From Larkinella sp. C7 (lineage in GTDB: Bacteria; Bacteroidota; Bacteroidia; Cytophagales; Spirosomataceae): DNA of 64,000 nucleotides. The notes under the pieces were generated by a model that worked only from the letters and a program-made list of their open reading frames with translations, was not told where the DNA came from and made no database searches. Positions 36,269-44,711 of the stretch are shown here, piece by piece (the first letter of the stretch is position 1; the number at the start of each line of letters is the position of its first letter). Where the stretch lies: positions 493,910-557,909 of the forward strand of contig NZ_VBSL01000004.1 of assembly GCF_006149005.1 (NCBI RefSeq). Reading direction: 5' to 3'. A program made the position numbers and the translations under genes.

Positions 36269-36303
36269 ATTAGGTTCGAGGTGGTTTTTGGATTAAAAAC
36301 ACC

Positions 36304-36335
36304 CAAAAATACTGATTATTTGTTGTAATTTCCAA
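36304..36335 (-). promoter_or_regulatory. Promoter of glnN
   Basis: On the minus strand TTG (36335-36333) is followed after 21 bases by TATTTTTG (36311-36304), a perfect -7 match. The ATG of glnN is at 36268. Confidence 0.55.
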
Positions 36336-36548
36336 GAAATAACATCCGTTTTAACCTATTTTTCACGAAAAATTGCTGAAAATTACAAAAATTGGTTTTT
36401 GACTATTGAAATTCCTTCATCTGAGAAAATACCTATTTCATCCAAATTTTGCACCTACCCCAGAACAAATTGTACCTACGAAAGATAAAGTAAACCACAA
36501 TTCTATAACCGTTTACATAATAAGCCATTATCCCGCCCGGAATCGTAT

Positions 36549-36556
36549 TACCTTTG
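36549..36556 (+). promoter_or_regulatory. -7 box of the LtaS-like gene
   Basis: TACCTTTG, a perfect TAnnTTTG match, ends 31 bases before the ATG at 36588. Confidence 0.55.
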
Positions 36557-36587
36557 CGTTCCCCTGGCCATTGTATTTACCAAAATA

Positions 36588-38420
36588 ATGAAGAGTCGTT
36601 TGCTTATTCTAATGGCGTATTTGACGGGCTGGACCGGCTGGTTGCTGGTGAGCCGCGTTCTCTTTTTGATGTATCAACCCCAATCCAGTCAGTTGAATGC
36701 CGCGGCTGTAGCCGGTGTTTTTGCCAACGGTTTGCGAATGGACCTTTCAACGGCCGGTTACCTGACCGTTATCCCCGCCCTGCTCATCACGTTGTTGCCC
36801 AACTGGTCTTCCCCGAAACTCACGCGGTCCCTGCGAATCATCACCTTCATCGAACTGATCGTTGTTTCCCTCATTACGGTGGCCGATCTTGAGGTGTTCC
36901 GAACCTGGGGTTTTCACCTGGATATTACACCACTGCATTATTTAAAATCCCCGCGGGAAGCAGCCGCGTCGGTGGCGGCTTCGCCGGTTTTATCACTGAC
37001 TACGCTCTTTGTGGGTATGTTACTCGTGGGCGATTATTATTTTAAACGGCTGATTCACCCCCTGGTGTTTCGGCTGAAACCGGTTCGGTGGTGGATTGCG
37101 TCGCCCGTTTTGCTGGTCGCAACGGCGGCTCTGGTTATTCCCATTCGGGGTGGAACCCAACTGGCTCCGATGAATGTCAGTGCCGTATATTTCTCACCGG
37201 TCGCTTTTGCCAACTATGCCGCCGTAACCCCCCAATGGAATTTTATGCATTCGGTTCTGGAACGGAATAAATACGGCAAAAACCCCTTCCATTTTCTCCC
37301 GAAAGGGCAGGCAAACCGAACGTTACAACCACTCTTTCAGCCGGTCACCAACCACCAGTCGTTGCTGAACACCCCGAAACCGAATGTCATTCTCATCGTC
37401 TGGGAAAGCTTTACGGCCAAAACCGTTGCCGGTTTGGGCGGGCGGGCCGGTGTTACCCCGCAGTTTGAAAAGCTCGCCCGCGAAGGCATCCTGTTCAACC
37501 AGCTCTTCGCCAGTGGCGACCGCAGTGAAAAAGGGTTGATTGCGCTTTTGAGCGGTTTTCCGGCGCAGGCCACTGCTTCGATTATGACTTTACCGACCAA
37601 ATCGGCGAAATTGCCAACGCTGGGCGAGAAATTTAAAAAAGCCGGTTACCAGACGTCGTTTTATTACGGCGGTGAAACCGAATTTGCCAACATCAAATCC
37701 TACCTCTACCACAACCAGTTTGGCCGGATCATTTCCAAACCGGATTTTAAATCCAGCGACTGGAATTCCAAATGGGGCGCCCACGACCATGTGGTGTACA
37801 GCCGTATTCTGTCGGATCTGAGCGGAGCCAAGCAGCCTTTTTTTGTATCGCTATTCACCTTAAGCAGTCACGAACCTTTCGAAGTGCCAATGCCGACGGT
37901 ATTTCCCGGCACAGATGAAGAATCTTTGTTTCTGAATTCGATGTATTATGCCGACCGCAGTTTGGGCGAGTTTATCGCCCAGGCTAAAAAGCAGCCGTGG
38001 TGGGCAAACACGCTCGTTGTCATTACGGCGGATCACGGACACCGGCTGCCGGTTTTGTCAACCGACCGGGTACGGGATTTTCACATTCCCATGTTGTGGC
38101 TGGGGGGCGCTTTGAAAGCCAAACCGCAGGTCATCGACCGCATCGGATCCCAAACCGATCTGGCCGCCACCCTGTTACAACAACTGAAGGTCGACGCTAC
38201 CGATTTTAAATGGAGCCGGGATTTGCTGAATCCACAAAACCGCCCCTTTGCTTATTTTGCGTTTAACAACGGTTTTGGCGTCGTCCAGCCCAACCGGCAT
38301 CTGCTGTTCGACAACAACAGCCGCCAACTCATTTCTTCCAATGGCGTCATTCAACAACAGGACATCGAACTGGGAGAAGCCTACGAAGAGGAATCCTATC
38401 AGGATTTTTTGAATAAATAA
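36588..38420 (+). CDS. LtaS-like sulfatase-family membrane protein (phosphoglycerol/phosphoethanolamine transferase type)
   Basis: The 610-residue protein has about five transmembrane helices in the first 190 residues and a large periplasmic alkaline-phosphatase/sulfatase domain. Key segments are NVILIVWESFTAKTVAGLGG (metal Glu and nucleophile Thr region), SGDRSEKGLIALLSGFP, KAGYQTSFYYGGE, SLFTLSSHEPF and VVITADHGHR (metal Asp/His). Relatives transfer phosphoglycerol or phosphoethanolamine head groups to envelope polymers or lipids. In a Gram-negative without lipoteichoic acid the acceptor is unknown; glycan or lipid decoration is likely. Confidence 0.88.
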   Translation: MKSRLLILMAYLTGWTGWLLVSRVLFLMYQPQSSQLNAAAVAGVFANGLRMDLSTAGYLTVIPALLITLLPNWSSPKLTRSLRIITFIELIVVSLITVADLEVFRTWGFHLDITPLHYLKSPREAAASVAASPVLSLTTLFVGMLLVGDYYFKRLIHPLVFRLKPVRWWIASPVLLVATAALVIPIRGGTQLAPMNVSAVYFSPVAFANYAAVTPQWNFMHSVLERNKYGKNPFHFLPKGQANRTLQPLFQPVTNHQSLLNTPKPNVILIVWESFTAKTVAGLGGRAGVTPQFEKLAREGILFNQLFASGDRSEKGLIALLSGFPAQATASIMTLPTKSAKLPTLGEKFKKAGYQTSFYYGGETEFANIKSYLYHNQFGRIISKPDFKSSDWNSKWGAHDHVVYSRILSDLSGAKQPFFVSLFTLSSHEPFEVPMPTVFPGTDEESLFLNSMYYADRSLGEFIAQAKKQPWWANTLVVITADHGHRLPVLSTDRVRDFHIPMLWLGGALKAKPQVIDRIGSQTDLAATLLQQLKVDATDFKWSRDLLNPQNRPFAYFAFNNGFGVVQPNRHLLFDNNSRQLISSNGVIQQQDIELGEAYEEESYQDFLNK

Positions 38421-38446
38421 TCTTGAAATCCCGAAAAGCTTTGAAC

Positions 38447-38485
38447 CCGCAAGGTCTGGGTGCCCCCGTCTCAAAGACCTTGCGG
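38447..38485 (+). terminator. Hairpin between the LtaS-like gene and mtaB
   Basis: CCGCAAGGTCT (38447-38457) pairs with AGACCTTGCGG (38475-38485), followed by CTTTCGTT. The weak T tract makes it a probable but not classical terminator. Confidence 0.55.
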
Positions 38486-38491
38486 CTTTCG

Positions 38492-38523
38492 TTGCGGCTG
38501 TACCGAATAGTTTTGTAATTTTG
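38492..38523 (+). promoter_or_regulatory. Promoter of mtaB
   Basis: TTG (38492-38494), 21 bases, then TAATTTTG (38516-38523). The -7 box ends six bases before the ATG at 38530, so transcription would begin at or next to the start codon. Confidence 0.55.
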
Positions 38524-38529
38524 CAGTCA

Positions 38530-39879
38530 ATGAAAAAAATTGCCTTTTATACACTCGGCTGCAAACTCAACTTCTCCGAAACCTCCACCCTGGCCCGCAT
38601 CCTGGAGCAAAAGGGATATGAGCGCGTAGAATTTAATCAAAAGCCCGATATTTTTATCATCAATACCTGCTCGGTTACGGACAATGCGGACAAGAAATGC
38701 CGAAAGATTGTCCGGGAAGCGCAACACATCAACCCCGATGGCTATGTGGCCATTGTGGGATGTTACGCGCAACTCAAACCGACGGAAATTGCTACCATTC
38801 CCGGTGTGGATGCCGTTTTGGGAGCCTCCGAGAAATTTCGGCTGGCCGAATTGCTGGGCGATTTTGTCAAGGAACCGTCCGGGAAAGCTGCCGTTTATAA
38901 TTCGCCCATTGAAGAAGCCGTCGATTACCATGCGTCCTATTCACTCAACGACCGCACCCGCACGTTCCTGAAAGTGCAGGACGGCTGCGATTACCCCTGC
39001 GCTTACTGCACCATTCCACTGGCGCGCGGCAGCAGCCGGAGCGACACGATTGCCAATGTGGTGCGGGCCGCCCGCGAAATTGCCGCCCGCAACGTGAAGG
39101 AAATTGTGTTGACAGGGGTGAACATCGGCGATTTTGGGCGGCAACCCCAAACCGGGCAGGATGTTTTGCCGAAAGAAACGTTCCTGCAACTGATTCAGGC
39201 GCTGGATGAGGTGGAAGGCATCGAACGGTTCCGGATTTCGTCCATCGAACCCAATTTGCTGACCGACGACATCATTGCGTTCGTCGCCCGCTCGAAGCGG
39301 TTTGTCCCCCATTTCCACGTTCCGCTCCAGTCGGGTTCCAATGCCGTCCTGGCGTTGATGCGCCGTCGTTACAAGCGCGAACTGTATGCCGAACGGGTGG
39401 CAAAAATCAAGGAGTTGATGCCGCATGCCTGCATTGGCGTCGATGTGATTGTGGGCCATCCCGGCGAAACGGACGAGGCTTTTTTGGAAACCTTCCACTT
39501 TCTGAACGAACTTCCGGTCTCATATCTGCACGTTTTTACGTATTCCGAGCGGCCCAACACGCACGCCCTGAACCTAAAACCGGTGGTCAATCCGTCAAAA
39601 CGGGCCGACCGCTCGAAAATGCTGCACAGCCTTTCCGACAATAAAAGGCGGTTTTTCTACGAACAGCAGGTTGGCCGTGAAGCCTCCGTTCTGTTTGAAG
39701 AAGACATCGAAAACGGTCAGATGCTGGGCTTCACCGAAAACTACGTTCGGGTGACGGCCACCTACGATCCGCTGCTCATCAACGAAACCAAACACGTTCT
39801 GCTGACGGGACTGAACAGCGCCGGGTTAATGGAAGTGACGGAAAGTGTTTCAGAGCCATCCATCGTTTATCTTCACTAA
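38530..39879 (+). CDS. mtaB: tRNA t6A37 methylthiotransferase (MiaB-like, MtaB)
   Basis: The 449-residue protein has the methylthiotransferase layout: an N-terminal UPF0004 domain with cluster Cys residues in TLGCKLNFSE, NTCSVTDNADKKC and VGCYAQLKP, and a radical-SAM domain with DGCDYPCAYCTIPLARG. EPNLLTDDIIAF, HVPLQSGSNAVLALMRR and a C-terminal TRAM-like part follow. The short N-terminus KKIAFYTLGCKLNFSET fits MtaB, which makes ms2t6A in tRNAs reading ANN codons. The frame begins at 38521, but that Met codon overlaps the -7 box, so 38530 is used. Confidence 0.93.
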   Translation: MKKIAFYTLGCKLNFSETSTLARILEQKGYERVEFNQKPDIFIINTCSVTDNADKKCRKIVREAQHINPDGYVAIVGCYAQLKPTEIATIPGVDAVLGASEKFRLAELLGDFVKEPSGKAAVYNSPIEEAVDYHASYSLNDRTRTFLKVQDGCDYPCAYCTIPLARGSSRSDTIANVVRAAREIAARNVKEIVLTGVNIGDFGRQPQTGQDVLPKETFLQLIQALDEVEGIERFRISSIEPNLLTDDIIAFVARSKRFVPHFHVPLQSGSNAVLALMRRRYKRELYAERVAKIKELMPHACIGVDVIVGHPGETDEAFLETFHFLNELPVSYLHVFTYSERPNTHALNLKPVVNPSKRADRSKMLHSLSDNKRRFFYEQQVGREASVLFEEDIENGQMLGFTENYVRVTATYDPLLINETKHVLLTGLNSAGLMEVTESVSEPSIVYLH

Positions 39880-39897
39880 GGTATCACCTTTAAAATC

Positions 39898-40003
39898 AAG
39901 GAATTATAAATATAAAATGATGAATGCTAAATTTAAAAGGTAAGGATCGCATCCTCAATCCCTTTTACATTTAGCATTCATCATTTTATATTTATAATTC
40001 CTT
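39898..40003. repeat. Very long AT-rich inverted repeat behind mtaB
   Basis: A perfect 35-bp stem pairs 39898-39932 with 39969-40003 and continues, after one mismatch, for another seven base pairs (TAAAAGG with CCTTTTA). The loop is about 20 bases. It contains repeated words such as AATGATGAATGC and ATAAATATAAAA. There is no T tract. It lies between the convergent mtaB and amt genes. Confidence 0.8.
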
Positions 40004-40013
40004 TTCCAAAAAA

Positions 40014-40077
40014 GAAGGTATCCGTCAAAGACAGATACCTTCATCGAGTACAACAAAACCACAGGCAACCCCTGTGG
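40014..40077 (-). terminator. Two tandem hairpins behind amt
   Basis: GAAGGTATC (40014-40022) pairs with GATACCTTC (40034-40042), and CCACAGG (40059-40065) with CCTGTGG (40071-40077). Read on the minus strand both follow the amt stop; the second stem is followed by TTTTGTTG. They probably act together as the terminator of amt. Confidence 0.65.
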
Positions 40078-40097
40078 CTCTGTCAGTATATCTTGGA

Positions 40098-41426
40098 CTA
40101 AGCGTCTACTAAGAATTCGTCGTGCTGGCTCACATCCAGACCCACTTTCTCGTCTTCTTCGCTAACCCGCAGTGGCAGGATGGCGTTGGTGATGATCAGC
40201 AGCAGGTATGAAGTCCCGAAAGCGAAAACCGATACGATCACCAGGGCCATCAGGTGGATGAAGAACAATTTGGTATCACCGAACGCCAGACCTTCGTCGA
40301 CAACCGCCGAGTTAACACCTTTCGAAGCGAAAATACCCGTCATCAGCATCCCGACCATACCGCCTACACCGTGGCAGGGGAACACATCCAGCGTATCATC
40401 CAGTCTTGATTTCGTACGCAGGTGAGCCACCGTATTACTAACCAGTGAAGCGACCGTTCCGATAAAGATTGACGTCGGGATCGTTACGAAACCAGCCGCC
40501 GGCGTGATGGCAACCAGACCGACAACCGCACCAATGGCAAATCCTAAGCCGGATACTTTCTTGCCTTTAGCAGCATCGAACAACACCCAGCCCAAACCAG
40601 CCGCAGCCGCAGCCGTGTTGGTGGTGGCGAAAGCCGAAGCAGCCAGGGGCGTTGCACCTACTGCCGAACCGGCGTTGAACCCGAACCAGCCAAACCACAG
40701 CAAGCCCGTACCCAGCAGAACGAAAGGAATGTTGGCTGGTGGGAAGTAGCTGGCTTCCATGTGTGATTTACGGCGTTTCAGGTACAAAGCACCCGCCAAA
40801 GCAGCCCAACCGGCCGACATGTGCACCACCGTACCACCGGCAAAGTCCAGAACACCCAGTTTAAACAGGAAACCGTCCGGGTGCCAGGTCATGTGAGCCA
40901 GGGGCGTATACACAATCAGGCTGAACAGGATCATGAACAACACGTAGGATTTGAAATTCACCCGTTCTGCCATCGAACCGGTTACGAGAGCCGGGGTAAT
41001 CATGGCAAATTTTAATTGAAAGAACGCGAATACGACCAGGGGAACTGTTGCTGCTAACGGCCATGGTTTGCCATCCAGTACGCCATTGAACATGAAGAAA
41101 GTGGTTGGGTTTCCGATAAAACCCCCGATGCTTTCGCCAAAAGCCAGACTAAAACCGACTACCACCCAGAGAATACTGATGACACCCATCGCAATGAAGC
41201 TTTGCAGCATCGTCGAGATGACGTTTTTGTTGTTCACCATACCTCCGTAGAAGTAGGCCAGACCAGGGGTCATCAACAAGACCAGCGCAGCGGAAACGAG
41301 CATCCAGGCCGTATCCCCCGAATTAATGCCTTCGGTGACAATTCCCTTCGGAACGGCTGGAAAAATCACACCCAATACACTGACTATCAGCAGTAGGGCA
41401 AGCGGTAAGTAAGATGGTTTTTGCAT
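40098..41426 (-). CDS. amt: Ammonium transporter (Amt family)
   Basis: The 442-residue protein has an N-terminal hydrophobic segment and eleven Amt helices, with SGDTAWMLVSAALVLLMTPG, FYGGMV, DFAGGTVVHMSAGWAAL (first pore His), FGFNAGSAV and HGVGGMVGMLMTG (second pore His). It conducts ammonium across the inner membrane. The porin-like gene lies 68 bases upstream on the same strand and could share its transcript. I see no glnB/glnK (PII) gene beside it, unlike in many bacteria. Confidence 0.95.
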   Translation of the reverse strand: MQKPSYLPLALLLIVSVLGVIFPAVPKGIVTEGINSGDTAWMLVSAALVLLMTPGLAYFYGGMVNNKNVISTMLQSFIAMGVISILWVVVGFSLAFGESIGGFIGNPTTFFMFNGVLDGKPWPLAATVPLVVFAFFQLKFAMITPALVTGSMAERVNFKSYVLFMILFSLIVYTPLAHMTWHPDGFLFKLGVLDFAGGTVVHMSAGWAALAGALYLKRRKSHMEASYFPPANIPFVLLGTGLLWFGWFGFNAGSAVGATPLAASAFATTNTAAAAAGLGWVLFDAAKGKKVSGLGFAIGAVVGLVAITPAAGFVTIPTSIFIGTVASLVSNTVAHLRTKSRLDDTLDVFPCHGVGGMVGMLMTGIFASKGVNSAVVDEGLAFGDTKLFFIHLMALVIVSVFAFGTSYLLLIITNAILPLRVSEEDEKVGLDVSQHDEFLVDA

Positions 41427-41494
41427 GATACTTGAACGGTTTAGTTGTACATTAGGTTGAGAAAGGTCCCGAAAGACCAGTGTGGGGTTGCGTA

Positions 41495-42712
41495 CTAAAA
41501 CTTGTAGATAAAGGCCAGTCCCAGCGTCGATTGCGAGGATTTGGTATAGGCGCCGTCGCTGTCTTCAAACTGCTGGGATTCAGCCGTGTTGCTGCCAGCG
41601 GGTTTGGCGTAGCTGTCGAGCCGGAACTCCGGTTTGATCAGCAAATTACCGTCGGCAGCCGTAATGTTGCCCGTGATGGTGATGGAGTTGACACTCGTTC
41701 CTTCGCCATTGAAATTACGCAGACCGCGCGCACCATCTTTGTTGTCAAAATATTCGTAGCGAGCGCCCAGGCCAAATTTGCCGGTGAAAGCGTAGTTCGT
41801 GTATACGGCAACCCCGCTCCAGGTTGAAGTCCCCGTTTTAACCGGTGCATAGCCTTGAAAATCTTCTTTCTGTGAACCGATGGCGGCATTCAAACCCAGG
41901 AAGAATTTCTCCGTGATCTGGTAGGTCGTCGTCAGATCAAATACAGAATACATCCCTTTTACGGCTTTTCCCGTCGAATCCGGGTTGGCCTCGTTGCTCA
42001 CAATTCCATTCAGGTAGACGTTCCAGCCCGAAACCGGTGCAAAAAACAATTGACCAATGATGCCTTTTGCCTTGTTGTTGTCTCTCCAGCTATCGACGTT
42101 ATTGACAATACCCAGCATCAACGACGCTTTGTCGCTGAAAGCATATGTACCCTTGATACCAGTGTGATAGAAAGGACCGTTGTTGAACAGGTTCGATAAA
42201 GAGTAATTGTAGTTGACCGGAGCGTCGATTACTTCATACCCGATGTGGGTACCGAACTGGCCCACCATGATTGAGAATTTATCGGACGTCTTCCAGTTGA
42301 TGTAAGCCTGCTTGATGGCGGCCAGTGACGTACCGCCCGAGAGGGGACCGATCACGTTACCATAGTTGCCCAGATCAGCATTCGGACCAAAGGTCAGGTC
42401 AAGTACGGCATCGACCTTGTCAGTGCTGTACCCGATTTTGGTTTGAATGAGACCCAGAGAAATTTGGCCAGCCCGCTGATCAAAAACGCGAGCCGTGCCG
42501 GCTGCTCCGAGGTTGCTGCCCGAACGAGGATTATTGAGATTACCGCTGTAAAAAGAATCGATGTAGCCAGAAAAAGAAAATTTACCCTTGTTTTCGGCTT
42601 CAGGCTCTGTGGCGGCTACTTCCTGCGGCTTAGAAGTAGTCGTCGTGGCGTCCTGAGCTTTGGACAATAAGATAGAAAACGAACAACATACCAGTAAAAC
42701 AGTTTTTTTCAT
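41495..42712 (-). CDS. Outer-membrane beta-barrel (porin-2/OmpL-like) protein
   Basis: The 405-residue protein has a signal peptide (MKKTVLLVCCSFSILLSKAQ) and a series of amphipathic beta strands (FSFSGYIDSFYSGNLNNP, ISLGLIQTKIGYSTD, INWKTSDKFSIMVGQFGTHIGYEV) ending in LGLAFIYKF with a C-terminal Phe. This matches the Bacteroidetes putative beta-barrel porin-2 family. Its place directly upstream of amt suggests a role in passage of ammonium or small nitrogen compounds through the outer membrane, which is an inference from context. Confidence 0.86.
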   Translation of the reverse strand: MKKTVLLVCCSFSILLSKAQDATTTTSKPQEVAATEPEAENKGKFSFSGYIDSFYSGNLNNPRSGSNLGAAGTARVFDQRAGQISLGLIQTKIGYSTDKVDAVLDLTFGPNADLGNYGNVIGPLSGGTSLAAIKQAYINWKTSDKFSIMVGQFGTHIGYEVIDAPVNYNYSLSNLFNNGPFYHTGIKGTYAFSDKASLMLGIVNNVDSWRDNNKAKGIIGQLFFAPVSGWNVYLNGIVSNEANPDSTGKAVKGMYSVFDLTTTYQITEKFFLGLNAAIGSQKEDFQGYAPVKTGTSTWSGVAVYTNYAFTGKFGLGARYEYFDNKDGARGLRNFNGEGTSVNSITITGNITAADGNLLIKPEFRLDSYAKPAGSNTAESQQFEDSDGAYTKSSQSTLGLAFIYKF

Positions 42713-43074
42713 AATTTTCTTTGGTTTGTTCGAGAATTAGCTGATTAATTAAATTGACGCACAAATATTATTACTCAATACCTAATTTGCAAGTATTTGC
42801 TAAAATTTAATCCAGTTTTCCTTATAAATACATAAAAATTGCCAAAAGTCACTTAAAACTAGAGCCATATTGAGTATTTTTAAATGAAATATACCAATAT
42901 AGCATATTTTGTAAACTGACGTTATTTTGGAATAATATACAAGTTAGACCTTAACATGCCATTCAATTAATTATTTAAATAATCCTATTATAGTTTACAA
43001 TTTTGAAAAGCGTGGGGCAAAAAAAAATCCCGGATCGGCGATCCGGGATTTTTTTTTGGTATCTGGTGAGTCAA
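42713..43074. other. AT-rich intergenic region
   Basis: This 362-base region between the porin and ferredoxin genes is strongly AT-rich from about 42740 to 43010. It holds the upstream region of the porin gene and, at its right end, the ferredoxin terminator (43019-43057). I see no open frame or structured RNA that I could support. Confidence 0.6.
43019..43057. terminator. Strong bidirectional terminator behind the ferredoxin gene
   Basis: A perfect 18-bp stem (43019-43036 with 43040-43057) has a three-base loop, a core TCCCGGATC and runs of nine A and nine T outside it. On the minus strand it lies 17 bases after the ferredoxin stop. Confidence 0.9.
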
Positions 43075-43428
43075 TCAGGCCGCTTCGGCATGGAGCCAGG
43101 ATTTTTTGGCCAGAAGCGTATCTTCTTCTTCCACATTGTCCGGATCGGGTACACAACAGTCGACCGGACAAACGGCTGCACACTGTGGTTCCTCATGGAA
43201 ACCAACACATTCCGTACATTTATCAGAAACGATGTAATAAAATTCGTCGGATACCGGGGTTTGCGGATCTTTACCGTTGACTACCGTACCATCACCAAAA
43301 TCGACGACATCCAATTCGGTTCCTCCGCCCCAGGTCCATTCGACACCACCTTCATAGATGGCCGTGTTCGGACATTCGGGTTCGCAGGCACCACAATTGA
43401 TGCACTCATCTGTGATCATGATTGCCAT
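43075..43428 (-). CDS. Ferredoxin with two [4Fe-4S] clusters (Alvin type)
   Basis: The 117-residue protein begins [20 protein letters not shown], giving a complete CxxCxxCxxxCP motif. The second motif is [18 protein letters not shown], with eight residues between Cys2 and Cys3 as in Alvin-type 2[4Fe-4S] ferredoxins. The C-terminus is acidic ([12 protein letters not shown]). It carries low-potential electrons in the cytoplasm. A consensus promoter lies at 43531-43561, giving a leader of nearly 100 bases. Confidence 0.93.
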   Translation of the reverse strand: MAIMITDECINCGACEPECPNTAIYEGGVEWTWGGGTELDVVDFGDGTVVNGKDPQTPVSDEFYYIVSDKCTECVGFHEEPQCAAVCPVDCCVPDPDNVEEEDTLLAKKSWLHAEAA

Positions 43429-43530
43429 TTGCAGGTAGAAAGTTAATGATTCGTGGGGAACGCCTTCTTCCAGGAAAGAATCGTACCTTTCGAAACGGTT
43501 GCTGGTTAATTGTGAATGTTAATTAATCAA

Positions 43531-43561
43531 CAAATATAATTATTTAAAGTTTGACACCAAA
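43531..43561 (-). promoter_or_regulatory. Consensus promoter of the ferredoxin gene
   Basis: On the minus strand TTTG (43561-43558) is followed after exactly 19 bases by TATATTTG (43538-43531). This is a textbook TTTG-N19-TAnnTTTG promoter, the best in the window. Confidence 0.75.
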
Positions 43562-43577
43562 CTATAATTTAATTTTG
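43550..43577 (+). promoter_or_regulatory. Divergent promoter of the acyl-CoA reductase gene
   Basis: TTTG (43550-43553) and TAATTTTG (43570-43577) are 16 bases apart, slightly short. The elements interlace with those of the ferredoxin promoter on the other strand. The ATG lies at 43613. Confidence 0.45.
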
Positions 43578-43612
43578 CCCGTTCAATAGTCCGTCCAGTA
43601 TCCCGTATCAGA

Positions 43613-44632
43613 ATGAATTTAAGCGAACGCGTTGCCACATTTGTCCAGTTGGGAATTTTTCTAAAAGAAGCCCAAAACACGTCTGAATTGCCTGAAATCG
43701 CCGAAAAAGCCTTTTATTCCAACCACTGGTTTACGCCGGAAAACAGCTTAAAAGCCCTCCTGGCCATTGCCGATGAATACCTAAATGAAGAAAAGTTATC
43801 GGCATGGATAAAAGGTTATAACGTCACTACTGAAACCCCTAAAAATGTGGGCGTTGTCATGGCGGGCAATATCCCCGCCGTCGGTTTTCATGATTTGCTG
43901 TGTGTATTGCTGAGTGGCCACCACTTGCTGGCCAAGCTAAGTACACCCGATTTTGTACTTATCAATTATTTAATACAAAAAATCATTGAAATTAACCCCA
44001 AATTTGCGAATCGTATCCAGGTTAGTGAACGTTTGAACCAGGCCGATGCGTTCATCGCCACCGGTAGTTCCAATTCGGCCCGGTACTTTGAGTATTATTT
44101 CTCCAAAAAACCGCACATTATTCGCCGAAACCGCTCGTCCGTCGCCATCTTGACCGGCGAAGAAACAACCGACGATTTGGACAAACTGGGTCACGACGCC
44201 CTCGACTATTTCGGTCTGGGCTGCCGCAACGTCTCCACGCTGTTCGTTCCGGAACATTACGATTTCATTCCGTTCCTCCAACGACTGGATCCGCTCGCTT
44301 TTCAATTCACGAGCCACCACAAATACAACAACAACTACGACTACAATAAGTCGATTTACCTCATCAACGGTGTGCCCCACTACGACAACGGTTTTTTGCT
44401 GGTAACTGAAAACGAAGGGCTGGTCTCACCCATTTCCACCCTCTATTACCAAACCTACGCCGACCCGGAAAACCTGGCAGGAAAACTGAACGCCCTTTCC
44501 GACCGAATTCAGTGTGTGGCTTCGAAAGACGGTTCTTATCCGGGCAGCGTCCCCCTTGGCCACACGCAGCGTCCCGGCCTGAGCGATTATGCGGACGGGG
44601 TCGATACGATGGCCTTTCTGCTCACCATCTGA
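43613..44632 (+). CDS. LuxC-like acyl-CoA reductase
   Basis: The 339-residue protein resembles the LuxC/acyl-CoA reductase family, with an aldehyde-dehydrogenase-like fold: GVVMAGNIPAVGFHDLLCVL, LAKLSTPD, FIATGSSNSARYF, RRNRSSVAILTGEET and the likely catalytic Cys in FGLGCRNVS. It would reduce a fatty acyl-CoA (or acyl-protein) to the aldehyde with NADPH. No luxD/luxE or aldehyde decarbonylase genes lie nearby, so the pathway is unclear. Being divergent from ferredoxin with interlaced promoters could reflect redox-linked expression. Confidence 0.85.
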   Translation: MNLSERVATFVQLGIFLKEAQNTSELPEIAEKAFYSNHWFTPENSLKALLAIADEYLNEEKLSAWIKGYNVTTETPKNVGVVMAGNIPAVGFHDLLCVLLSGHHLLAKLSTPDFVLINYLIQKIIEINPKFANRIQVSERLNQADAFIATGSSNSARYFEYYFSKKPHIIRRNRSSVAILTGEETTDDLDKLGHDALDYFGLGCRNVSTLFVPEHYDFIPFLQRLDPLAFQFTSHHKYNNNYDYNKSIYLINGVPHYDNGFLLVTENEGLVSPISTLYYQTYADPENLAGKLNALSDRIQCVASKDGSYPGSVPLGHTQRPGLSDYADGVDTMAFLLTI

Positions 44633-44711
44633 TTGCAGCGGTTTACCCATACAAAATTCCGGGAAGTCAGCGCGTCTTCCCGGAATCCGATTCGTTAACC
44701 TATCAGCATGG

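Larger units (their letters stand above)
36269..36587. other. Intergenic region between divergent glnN and the LtaS-like gene
   Basis: This 319-base AT-rich stretch carries the two divergent promoters (minus strand 36335-36304, plus strand box 36549-36556). I see no gene, RNA or clear palindrome in it. Its length leaves room for nitrogen-responsive regulation of glnN, but no operator is recognisable. Confidence 0.6.

Noticed and set aside
36421-36500. A riboswitch or operator in the glnN upstream region
   Set aside because: Only loosely similar words (TTTGCACCTACC and ATTGTACCTACG) were seen; there is no palindrome or known aptamer pattern.
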